A stretch of DNA of 64,000 bases from Ectothiorhodospiraceae bacterium. Lineage in GTDB: Bacteria > Pseudomonadota > Gammaproteobacteria > HK1. Positions 8,021 through 15,483 of the stretch are shown piece by piece. Each line of letters starts with the position of its first letter. The stretch's first letter is position 1. The stretch is taken from the NCBI GenBank assembly GCA_024234875.1, contig JACKNM010000005.1, positions 376,686 to 440,685 on the forward strand, read 5' to 3'. The notes beneath the pieces are model-generated. The model saw nothing but the letters and a program-made list of their open reading frames with translations. It did not search any database and had not been told where the DNA came from. The translations under genes were made by a program, and so were the position numbers.

Positions 8021-8674
8021 ATGGACGAGAAGGAAGCGAAGATCCGAGCGCTGCGGCCGCGCGCCGAGGCATCGGGGCAGGCGAGGGCGCGGCCGAGGGC
8101 GCCGCGAGGGCACCTCGAGGTGGTCATCACCTACCTGGAGATGCGCGCCCCGCCGTCACCTCGTGGCGTCTCGCCACATCGCGCGGAGAAGCTCGCGCTG
8201 ATGCGGGCGGAGCGCCCGACGGTCTCGTTCTATCGCTATCTGTACAACACCGTCGGGGCACCCTGGCTGTGGTACGAGCGGCGGAAGATGGACGACGACC
8301 GCCTGCGTGCCAACATCCAGGATCCCGCGGTCGAGATCACGGTCCTCCACGTCGGCGGCGTGCCGGCGGGTTATGTCGAGATCGACCGCCGCGAGCCGGC
8401 CGAGGTGGAGCTCGCCTATTTCGGCCTGGTGCCGGAGTTCATCGGCCGCGGGCTCGGGACCTATCTCCTGGAGTGGGCGATCACCCAGGCCTGGAGCAGC
8501 GAGCCGCAGCGGGTCTGGGTCAACACCTGCACCCTCGACCACCCGAAGGCGCTCGCGGTCTACCAGCGCGCCGGCTTCGTTCCCTACCATCAGGAGACGG
8601 TGGTCATCCGCGATCCGCGGGGCCGCGGCGTGATGCCGCGGGGGATGGAGTTCCCGCCAGGCGTCGGGCCGTAG
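8021..8674 (+). CDS. GNAT-family N-acetyltransferase
   Basis: A predicted acetyl-CoA-dependent N-acetyltransferase of up to 217 residues. The acetyl-CoA loop LVPEFIGRGLGTYLLEWA lies at about 136-153, and the C-terminal VNTCTLDHPKALAVYQRAGF stretch is typical of GNAT enzymes. The substrate is unknown. The start is uncertain: ATG 8021 lacks a clear ribosome site, while the in-frame GTG at 8120 has GAGGG nine bases upstream and begins right at the conserved VVITYLEMRAPP segment, so the true protein may be 184 residues. It converges with the leftward VOC gene. Confidence 0.85.
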   Translation: MDEKEAKIRALRPRAEASGQARARPRAPRGHLEVVITYLEMRAPPSPRGVSPHRAEKLALMRAERPTVSFYRYLYNTVGAPWLWYERRKMDDDRLRANIQDPAVEITVLHVGGVPAGYVEIDRREPAEVELAYFGLVPEFIGRGLGTYLLEWAITQAWSSEPQRVWVNTCTLDHPKALAVYQRAGFVPYHQETVVIRDPRGRGVMPRGMEFPPGVGP

Positions 8675-8712
8675 GCCGGGCGGGGACGCGGGCGACCGCC
8701 CGTCACGCGCGC

Positions 8713-9111
8713 TCAGTCCATGAACGGGCGCGGGTTCCAGATGATCTCCCAGACGTGGCCGTCGGGATCGGCGAACCATCCGGCATAGCCGCCCCAGCGG
8801 AACTCGGTGGCGGGACGCAGCAGCGTCGCCCCGGCTCGCACTGCCTGGTCGAGCGTCACGTCGACCTCGTCGCGGCTGTCGACGTTGCACGAGAGTGTCG
8901 CGCCGCGAAAGCCGCTCCCGCTCGGGTCGACGTTCACGTACTTCGCCAGCGAATCGCGCGGGAACACCGCGAGCCAGGTGCCCTGGAGGCGGAAGTACAC
9001 CACCGGCGGCTTGTCCTCGACCGAGGGCAGCCCGAGCCCGTCACGGTAGAAGCGCACCGCGCGCTCCTGGTCCTCTACCCCCAGGGTGACGACGCTGATC
9101 TTCGGCTTCAT
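8713..9111 (-). CDS. VOC (glyoxalase/dioxygenase-like) protein
   Basis: A 132-residue protein of the vicinal oxygen chelate fold. It opens with KISVVTLGVEDQERAVRFYRDGLGL and ends with GGYAGWFADPDGHVWEIIWNP, the two halves of a glyalase-type beta-alpha-beta-beta-beta repeat. Glu122 of the final strand (VWEI) is a typical metal ligand; the N-terminal His ligand is not present in the usual place, so it may not be a classical glyoxalase I. The ATG at 9109-9111 has GAGGAG upstream. Function unknown. Confidence 0.85.
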   Translation of the reverse strand: MKPKISVVTLGVEDQERAVRFYRDGLGLPSVEDKPPVVYFRLQGTWLAVFPRDSLAKYVNVDPSGSGFRGATLSCNVDSRDEVDVTLDQAVRAGATLLRPATEFRWGGYAGWFADPDGHVWEIIWNPRPFMD

Positions 9112-9164
9112 CGGTTCTCCTCGTCGGCTCGCGAATCGTTCTGGTGACGGCACACGCACCGCGG

Positions 9165-10295
9165 TCAGAGACCGTGGAGCGTCTCCTCGGCGATGTGGTC
9201 GACCACCGCGCGCAGCGCCTCGTGCTCGCTCGCCCCGGCGGCCAGCGCCGCGCGGTACGCGGCGACCTGTCGGTGGGCGCTGGTGCCACGCTCGAGGATG
9301 GTCCTGGCATGGGCGACCTCCGACGCGCAGCCGAGCGCCTCGGCGTCGACCGACACGAAGTCGAGGATCTCGTCGAGCAGCGTTCCCCATTCGACGATCG
9401 CGCCGCGGCCGAAGTCGACCAGACCGGCGTCGAGCCCGTAACGCTGTGCGCGCCACCGGTTCTCGAGCACGAGCATGGTGCGGTATCGCCGCCACCGCTG
9501 GTTGGATTTCCGCAGGCGGTAGAGCATGTGCAGCCAGGAGACGTAGAGCGCGGCCACCGCCAGCGCATCCTCGAGCCGGGTGCAGACGTCGCAGATCCGC
9601 ATCTCGAGCGTCGGGAAGCGCACGCTCGGGCGGATGTCCCACCACAGCTTGGTGCCGTCCTCGATGAGGCCCGCCCGGCGCAGGATGTCGACGTGGCGTA
9701 CGAACTCGCCGTGGCTGTCGAACTGCTCCGGTGGGCCGGTGCGCGGCATCTCGTCCCACACCGCGATGCGGTAGGACTTCAGCCCCGTCTCGTGGCCCTG
9801 CCAGAACGGCGACGAGGTGGTCAGCGCGAGCAGGTGTGGCAGCACGTAGGTCACCTGGTTCATCAGATCGATGCGGAGATCGTCGTCCTCGATGCCGACG
9901 TGGACGTGCATGCCGCAGATGACCAGCCGGCGGACCACGTTCTGGAGGTCGCGCTCGATGATCTCGTAGCGCTCCTTGGCGGTGCGCCGCTGCGCCCCCC
10001 AGACCGCGAACGGGTGGGTGGAGGCGGCGATGAGCGCGCAGCCGTGATCGCCGGCGACGTCTGCCACCGTGCGCCGCAGCCGCGCGAGGTCCGCGCCGGC
10101 CTCGGCCACGGTGCGCGACACCCGCGTGCCAACCTCGATCTGGCACTGCAGGAACTCCGGGGTGACCTGCTCGTGGAGGAGCGTCTCGCAGCGTTCCATC
10201 ATCTGCGGCGGCGCCTCGGTGATCAGGTCGCGGCTGTCGCGGTCGACGAGGAGGTACTCCTCCTCGATGCCGACGGTGAAGGCGGGATCGTTCAT
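9165..10295 (-). CDS. YbdK-type carboxylate-amine ligase (GCS2 family)
   Basis: A 376-residue member of the glutamate-cysteine ligase type 2 family. It begins FTVGIEEEYLLVD, the ATP/Mg-binding acidic strand, and contains GMHVHVGIED and RPSVRFPTLEMRICD motifs. YbdK of E. coli has weak gamma-glutamyl-cysteine ligase activity, but the physiological substrate is unknown. The ATG at 10295 has GAGAGGG upstream; the longer in-frame start would add 56 unrelated residues. It diverges from the amino-acid binding-protein gene across a 308-bp spacer. Confidence 0.88.
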   Translation of the reverse strand: MNDPAFTVGIEEEYLLVDRDSRDLITEAPPQMMERCETLLHEQVTPEFLQCQIEVGTRVSRTVAEAGADLARLRRTVADVAGDHGCALIAASTHPFAVWGAQRRTAKERYEIIERDLQNVVRRLVICGMHVHVGIEDDDLRIDLMNQVTYVLPHLLALTTSSPFWQGHETGLKSYRIAVWDEMPRTGPPEQFDSHGEFVRHVDILRRAGLIEDGTKLWWDIRPSVRFPTLEMRICDVCTRLEDALAVAALYVSWLHMLYRLRKSNQRWRRYRTMLVLENRWRAQRYGLDAGLVDFGRGAIVEWGTLLDEILDFVSVDAEALGCASEVAHARTILERGTSAHRQVAAYRAALAAGASEHEALRAVVDHIAEETLHGL

Positions 10296-10534
10296 CGTGA
10301 CCCTCTCGCTCCGCGCGCCGACGCGGTGGCGCGGCAAGCCCCCGACGTCCGGGGCCCAAGTCCGGGAATGGCCCCGTGCCGGGGCTGGCGGAGCGAGGAT
10401 AGCAAAGGCGCGTCCGCGCCTGGCCGCGACGATCCCGACGAGCGCCGAGCCCACCGCGATCACCGCTCGGAGGCACGTGCCCGCGACCAGGAACGCGGCG
10501 AGTTTCTCAGCGCTCGCCGAGTGTGGTACGGTCG

Positions 10535-10547
10535 GTCACGTCGTGAC
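10535..10547. promoter_or_regulatory. Palindrome in the 308-bp divergent spacer between ybdK-like and binding-protein genes
   Basis: GTCACG-T-CGTGAC is a 13-bp perfect palindrome 57 bp upstream of the binding-protein ATG at 10604. Its size suits a dimeric regulator. The rest of the 10296-10603 spacer shows no gene, no clear -35/-10 pair and no terminator that I can identify. Confidence 0.3.
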
Positions 10548-10603
10548 GGGGTGGCGCCCGTGCGGCAACGGCCTTGAATCCCGCTTCCCTCCGAGTGACG
10601 ACG

Positions 10604-11620
10604 ATGCGCTTCGTCCCGTGTGCACTCGCCGCGGTTCTGCTCGCTGGCCTCGCCGGGGCAGTTGACGCTGGCACTCTCGACGATGTCCGCGCCCGCGGCA
10701 TTCTCCACTGTGGCGTCGGCGGTGACGTCCCGGGCTTCTCGGCCGTCGACGAGTCCGGGCGGCTCCGTGGCATGGATGTGGACTTCTGCGGCGCGGTGGC
10801 CGCGGTCGTCCTCGGTGATGCCACCAAGGTGAAGTTCACCTCGCTCACCGCCAAGCAGCGATTCCTGGCATTGCAGTCGGGCGAGATCGACCTGCTGGCA
10901 CGCAACACCACCTGGACCCTGCAGCGCGACACCGCGCTCGCGCTCAATTTCACCGGGGTGATGTACTACGACGGCCAGGGGTTCATGGTCCGGCGCGCGC
11001 TCGGCGTCGAGAACGCGCGCGAGCTCGCCGGAGCCTCGGTATGCGTCAACATCGGGACCACCACGGTCCTCAATCTCGGCGACTTCTTCCGCGTCAACAA
11101 CATGGACTTCAAGCAGGTCCCGTTCGAGTCGAGCGAGGAGGCGGTGGCCGCCTACGACGCCGGACGTTGTGACGCCTATACCGGCGACCGCTCGCTGCTC
11201 GCGGGGCAACGCCTCAAGCTGAGCGAGCCCGACGCCCACGTGATCTTGCCGGACACGATTTCCAAGGAGCCGCTCGGACCGGTGGTCCGGCACGGTGACG
11301 ATCAGTGGTTCGACATCGTCAAGTGGACCCTGTTCTGCCTGATCGGGGCCGAGGAGCAGGGGCTGACGATGGGGTCCGTCGATGCGGCGACCACCGAGGC
11401 CAAGGATCCCGCCACCCGGCGCCTGCTCGGGCTCGACGGCGATCTGGGCAAGGATCTCGGGGTCTCGGCCCAGTGGTGCCAGGCGGCGGTGAAGCAGGTC
11501 GGCAACTACGGCGAGATCTACGACCGCCACCTCGGGCCAGGATCACCGATCGGGCTGCCGCGTGGCCACAATGCCCAGTGGCGCGACGGCGGGCTCCACT
11601 ACGCGATGCCGATTCGGTGA
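10604..11620 (+). CDS. General amino-acid ABC transporter periplasmic binding protein (AapJ-like)
   Basis: A 338-residue periplasmic solute-binding protein. Residues 1-22 form a signal peptide ending VDA. The mature part starts LDDVRARGILHCGVGGDVPGF and contains FCGAVAAVVLGD and EAVAAYDAGRCDAYTGDRS, the arrangement of the AapJ/BztA family that binds polar L-amino acids such as Glu, Gln, Asp. The start at ATG 10604 is set by the signal peptide; upstream TTG and GTG codons in frame have no ribosome site either. The ATPase gene follows 109 bp later. Notably, the two permease genes that normally lie between binding protein and ATPase are missing. Confidence 0.9.
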   Translation: MRFVPCALAAVLLAGLAGAVDAGTLDDVRARGILHCGVGGDVPGFSAVDESGRLRGMDVDFCGAVAAVVLGDATKVKFTSLTAKQRFLALQSGEIDLLARNTTWTLQRDTALALNFTGVMYYDGQGFMVRRALGVENARELAGASVCVNIGTTTVLNLGDFFRVNNMDFKQVPFESSEEAVAAYDAGRCDAYTGDRSLLAGQRLKLSEPDAHVILPDTISKEPLGPVVRHGDDQWFDIVKWTLFCLIGAEEQGLTMGSVDAATTEAKDPATRRLLGLDGDLGKDLGVSAQWCQAAVKQVGNYGEIYDRHLGPGSPIGLPRGHNAQWRDGGLHYAMPIR

Positions 11621-11729
11621 CGGCGCCTGCGGGCGTCGCACCGCGCCGGGGCTGACCGGCACCGAGTGCACGACAACAAGCGGCGCGCCGCCCGTGCGCG
11701 ACCGCAATGACGGGAGCGAGGCGAAGACC

Positions 11730-12521
11730 ATGGCGGAACCCGCAAAGGCCGGCGCGGCCGGTATCGAGTCGATGGGCGTGGGCGAGGAGGTGATGATCCA
11801 GCTCCTCGGCGTCAACAAGTGGTTCGGTCAGTTCCACGTCCTGCGCGACATCGACCTCACCGTCAACCGCGGCGAGCGGATCGTCATCTGCGGCCCTTCG
11901 GGGTCGGGTAAGTCGACGATGATTCGGTGCATCAACCGCCTCGAGGAGCACCAGAAGGGGCGCATCGTCGTCGATGGCACCGAGCTCTCGAACGACCTCA
12001 AGAACATCGAGCTCATCCGGCGCGAGGTGGGCATGGTGTTCCAGCACTTCAACCTGTTTCCGCATCTCACGGTGCTGGAGAACCTGACGCTCGCCCCGAT
12101 CTGGGTGCGCAAGATCCCGCGCGACGAGGCCGAGGCGCAGGCCCGCTCGCTGCTCGAGCGGGTGAAGATCCCGGAGCAGGCCGACAAGTTCCCCGGCCAG
12201 CTCTCCGGTGGTCAGCAGCAGCGCGTGGCCATCGCCCGCAGCCTGTGCATGAATCCGAAGATCATGCTGTTCGACGAGCCGACGTCGGCGCTCGACCCCG
12301 AGATGATCAAGGAAGTGCTCGACGTGATGATCGAGCTCGCGGAGAGCGGGATGACGATGCTCGTGGTGACCCACGAGATGGGCTTCGCGAAGACCGTGGC
12401 CAACCGGGTGATCTTCATGGACGGTGGGCAGATCGTGGAGCAGAACGACCCGCACTCGTTCTTCAACGATCCGCAGCACGACCGCACCAAGCTCTTCCTG
12501 AGCCAGATCCTGTCGCACTGA
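11730..12521 (+). CDS. Polar amino-acid ABC transporter ATP-binding protein (AapP/GlnQ-like)
   Basis: A 263-residue cytoplasmic ABC ATPase. Walker A is GPSGSGKST (55-63), the Q-loop is in VFQHFNLFPHL (103-113), the signature LSGGQQQR is at 158-165, Walker B IMLFDEP at 178-184, and the switch His is in VVTHEMGF. It groups with GlnQ/AapP-type ATPases that energise amino-acid uptake. The ATG at 11730 has a GAGG purine stretch upstream. It lies directly after the AapJ-like binding protein and before a double hairpin, so the operon contains no permease; partner permeases must be encoded elsewhere or have been lost. Confidence 0.92.
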   Translation: MAEPAKAGAAGIESMGVGEEVMIQLLGVNKWFGQFHVLRDIDLTVNRGERIVICGPSGSGKSTMIRCINRLEEHQKGRIVVDGTELSNDLKNIELIRREVGMVFQHFNLFPHLTVLENLTLAPIWVRKIPRDEAEAQARSLLERVKIPEQADKFPGQLSGGQQQRVAIARSLCMNPKIMLFDEPTSALDPEMIKEVLDVMIELAESGMTMLVVTHEMGFAKTVANRVIFMDGGQIVEQNDPHSFFNDPQHDRTKLFLSQILSH

Positions 12522-12549
12522 CACGGCCCGTCAGCGCTACCCGGATTGC

Positions 12550-12617
12550 GGGCGGCCACGGGGGGCCGCCCCACGGGGATGGGCGGCGTGGGGACAGGCT
12601 CGCGCCGCGCGCGAGCC
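12550..12617. terminator. Two strong hairpins between convergent genes
   Basis: Stem GGGCGGCC (12550-12557) pairs with GGCCGCCC (12564-12571), and GGCTCGCGC (12597-12605) pairs with GCGCGAGCC (12609-12617). They fill the 112-bp gap between the rightward ABC ATPase and the leftward gabD. Neither has a clear U-tract, so they may act as 3' end structures or Rho-dependent stops in both directions. Confidence 0.5.
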
Positions 12618-12633
12618 CGCCCCGCGGGTGCGA

Positions 12634-14109
12634 TCAGGCGTCGACGCCGCCCATGCAGAGGTACTTGATCTCGATGAAGTCGTCGATCCCGTACTTCGAC
12701 CCCTCGCGGCCGATGCCCGACTCCTTGATCCCGCCGAAGGGGGCGACCTCGTTGGAGATGATTCCCTCGTTGATGCCGACGATGCCGTACTCGAGCGCCT
12801 CGGCTACCCGCCAGATGCGGCCGATGTCACGGCCGTAGAAGTACGCCGCGAGGCCGAACTCGGTGTCGTTGGCCATGCGGATGGCCTCGGCCTCGGTCTG
12901 GAAGCGGAACAGCGGCGCCACCGGCCCGAAGGTCTCCTCGCGCGCGACCTTCATCTCCGAGGTCACACCCGCGAGCACCGTCGGCTCGAAGAAGGTCCGA
13001 CCGAGATCATGGCGTTTTCCGCCGGTGATCACCTTCGCGCCCTTGGCCACCGCGTCCTCGATGTGCTCCTCGACCTTCGCGACCGCGGCGGCGTCGATCA
13101 GCGGGCCCTGCTGCACGCCGGCCTCGAGGCCGTTGCCGACCTTCATCGCGGCCGCCGCCTTGGCGAGCTTCTCGGCGAACGCATCGTAGACGCCGTCCTG
13201 GACCAGGATGCGGTTCGCGCACACGCAGGTCTGGCCCGCGTTGCGGTACTTCGACGCCATCGCGCCGGCGACCGCGGCATCGAGGTCGGCGTCGTCGAAG
13301 ACGATGAACGGCGCATTGCCGCCGAGCTCCAGCGAGACCTTCTTCACCGTGCCCGCGCACTGTGCCATCAGCAGCTTGCCGACCTCGGTGGAGCCGGTGA
13401 AGCTCAGCTTGCGCACCAGCGGGCTGCCGGTGAGCTCCGCCCCCATGTCGCGCGAGGGCCCGGTGATGACGTTGATGACCCCCTTGGGGATCCCGGCACG
13501 CTCGGCCAGCTCGGCCAGCGCGAGGGCCGAGAACGGGGTCTGCGAGGCCGGGCGAATGACCACCACGCAGCCGGCGGCGAGCGCCGGGGCGCACTTGCGG
13601 GTGATCATCGCGGCGGGGAAGTTCCACGGCGTGATCGAGGCGACCACCCCGATCGGCTGCTTGAGCACGACGATGCGTCGGCCCGGCAACGGATGGTCGA
13701 TGACGTCGCCGTAGATGCGCTTCGCTTCCTCGGCGAACCACTCGATGAACGACGCCGCGTAGGCGATCTCGCCCTTGGCCTCGGCCAGCGGCTTGCCCTG
13801 CTCGCTGGTCATGATGACCCCGAGGTCGTCCTGGTTCGCCATCATGAGATCGAACCAGCGGCGCAGGATGTTCGCGCGCTCCTTGCCGGTCTTCGCGCGC
13901 CACGCCGGCCAGGCGGCGTTGGCGGCCTCGATGGCGCGGCGGGTGTCGGCGGCGTCCATCGCCGGCACCGTGCCCAGGACCTCGCCGGTGGCCGGGTTGG
14001 TGACCTCCAGGGTCTTCCCGCTGGTGGCGTCGGTCCACGCGCCGTCGACGTAGCACTGCTGGCGGAACAGCGCCGGGTCCTCGATCTTCAACTTCACCTT
14101 GGCGTCCAC
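12634..14109 (-). CDS. gabD: Succinate-semialdehyde dehydrogenase (NAD(P)+)
   Basis: It oxidises succinate semialdehyde to succinate. The 491-residue aldehyde dehydrogenase has PWNFPAAM (161-168), the catalytic general base Glu261 in LELGGNAP and the nucleophile Cys295 in GQTCVCANR. The C-terminal PFGGIKESGIGREGSKYG is typical of GabD. One oddity: the NADP-contacting Lys of the usual KPASQTP is Arg186 here. I chose GTG 14109 because an excellent AGGAGGAGG lies just upstream. A GTG at 14148, overlapping the upstream stop as GTGA, would add 13 residues. It follows the transhydrogenase gene, suggesting a 4-hydroxybutyrate to succinate route. Confidence 0.93.
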   Translation of the reverse strand: MDAKVKLKIEDPALFRQQCYVDGAWTDATSGKTLEVTNPATGEVLGTVPAMDAADTRRAIEAANAAWPAWRAKTGKERANILRRWFDLMMANQDDLGVIMTSEQGKPLAEAKGEIAYAASFIEWFAEEAKRIYGDVIDHPLPGRRIVVLKQPIGVVASITPWNFPAAMITRKCAPALAAGCVVVIRPASQTPFSALALAELAERAGIPKGVINVITGPSRDMGAELTGSPLVRKLSFTGSTEVGKLLMAQCAGTVKKVSLELGGNAPFIVFDDADLDAAVAGAMASKYRNAGQTCVCANRILVQDGVYDAFAEKLAKAAAAMKVGNGLEAGVQQGPLIDAAAVAKVEEHIEDAVAKGAKVITGGKRHDLGRTFFEPTVLAGVTSEMKVAREETFGPVAPLFRFQTEAEAIRMANDTEFGLAAYFYGRDIGRIWRVAEALEYGIVGINEGIISNEVAPFGGIKESGIGREGSKYGIDDFIEIKYLCMGGVDA

Positions 14110-14144
14110 TTCGATTCCTCCTCCTGCGTTTGCGGTGGGCGCGC

Positions 14145-15452
14145 TCACCAGTAACGGGTGGCGCCGCGATAAATCGTCTGCAGATCGTCCTCGGTGACCG
14201 GCACCGGGGAGTTTTGCAGGATGCGCTGTTGGGCGTAGGCGCCCTTCGACAGCGCCGGCAGGTCCGACTCACCGTACCCGAGATCGGCGATGCCGTTCGG
14301 CATCCGCGTGGCGCGCATCATGTCGATGAGGCGACCGGCGAGCACCTCGCCGGCGTCACCCGGGGTCGCGCCGCGGGTGTCGGCGCCGAGCATCGCGGCG
14401 GCGTCGATGTGGCGCTCGGGCGAGGTCGGGGCGGTGAACCGGAACACCGACGGCGCGTCGATGATCACCGAGATGCCGTGGGGGCAAATCGCCTCGTCGC
14501 CCGGGTAGTGATCGGGGCGATAGTCCCGGATCAGCCCGGCGACGGAGTACGCCATGCCATGCGGCAGGTGCACGCCGGAGTTACCGAAGGCGATACCGGC
14601 GAGCGTCGCCGCGAACATCATGCCGTGACGGGCCTCGACGTCGGTGGCGTCGTCGACCGCGCGCACCAGGTACTGACCGGTGCGCCGCAGTGCCTCGGCG
14701 CAGCCGATGTCGCTCCACGGGTTCGCGCCCTGGTAGATCGGGCGCGTCCTCGGATCACCCGGCGCCGTGCGCATGGTGTAGGGGCGCGCGGTGTAGGACT
14801 CGAGCGCGTGGCTCAGCACGTCGAAGCCGCTCGCCGCCACCACCGTCGGCGGCAGCGTGGTGGTGGCGTCGGGGTCGATGAGGGCGAGGCTCGGCTTCAA
14901 CGGCTTGGCCGCGATGCCGGTCTTCACGTGGCGCTCGAGCAGGTCGAAGATCGCCATCGCGGTGCACTCGCTGCCGGTACCGGACGTGGTCGGGCAGGCG
15001 ATGTGCGGCTTCAGCGGCCCCGGCACCGGGCGCGCCTCGCCGATCGGCGCGTTGACGTAGGCGAGGAAGTCCGCGGGGTAGGTGGCGTAGAGATTCGCCG
15101 CCTTGGCGGTGTCGATCACCGAGCCGCCGCCGACCGAGACGTAGCCGTCGAACTTGCCCTCGGTGGCGAAGCGGGCCGCGTCCTTGAACGACGCGTCGGT
15201 CGGCTCCACGCGCACGTCGTCGTAGATCACGACGTCGATCCCGGCCGCGGCGAGCGAGGCCCGCGCGGCGGCGAACAAGGGGATGCCGACCACCCCCTTG
15301 TCGGTGAACAGCGCGACACGCTTCATCCCGAGCGCGGCCGCCTCGGCGCCGAGCTCGCGGATTACCCCGGGCCCGAAACGGATGGCGGTGGGGTCGACCG
15401 CGAACACGTGCTCGCAGCCCTCGGCGTAGGCGTAGTAGTGGCAGCAGCTCAT
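14145..15452 (-). CDS. Hydroxyacid-oxoacid transhydrogenase (iron-containing alcohol dehydrogenase family)
   Basis: The bacterial counterpart of ADHFE1 oxidises 4-hydroxybutyrate to succinate semialdehyde while reducing 2-oxoglutarate to D-2-hydroxyglutarate, without free NAD. The 435-residue protein starts MSCCHYYAYAEGCEHVF, a start characteristic of this subgroup. It has the GGGSVIDTAK nucleotide loop and metal-ligand segments HLPHGMAYSV and CPHGISV. The ATG at 15452 is preceded by GAGGAGGAAAGG. It lies directly upstream of gabD, giving a two-step conversion of 4-hydroxybutyrate to succinate. A 4-hydroxybutyrate-type alcohol dehydrogenase is an alternative reading. Confidence 0.88.
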   Translation of the reverse strand: MSCCHYYAYAEGCEHVFAVDPTAIRFGPGVIRELGAEAAALGMKRVALFTDKGVVGIPLFAAARASLAAAGIDVVIYDDVRVEPTDASFKDAARFATEGKFDGYVSVGGGSVIDTAKAANLYATYPADFLAYVNAPIGEARPVPGPLKPHIACPTTSGTGSECTAMAIFDLLERHVKTGIAAKPLKPSLALIDPDATTTLPPTVVAASGFDVLSHALESYTARPYTMRTAPGDPRTRPIYQGANPWSDIGCAEALRRTGQYLVRAVDDATDVEARHGMMFAATLAGIAFGNSGVHLPHGMAYSVAGLIRDYRPDHYPGDEAICPHGISVIIDAPSVFRFTAPTSPERHIDAAAMLGADTRGATPGDAGEVLAGRLIDMMRATRMPNGIADLGYGESDLPALSKGAYAQQRILQNSPVPVTEDDLQTIYRGATRYW

Positions 15453-15483
15453 GACCTTTCCTCCTCGCGCGATGCGCCGCCGC

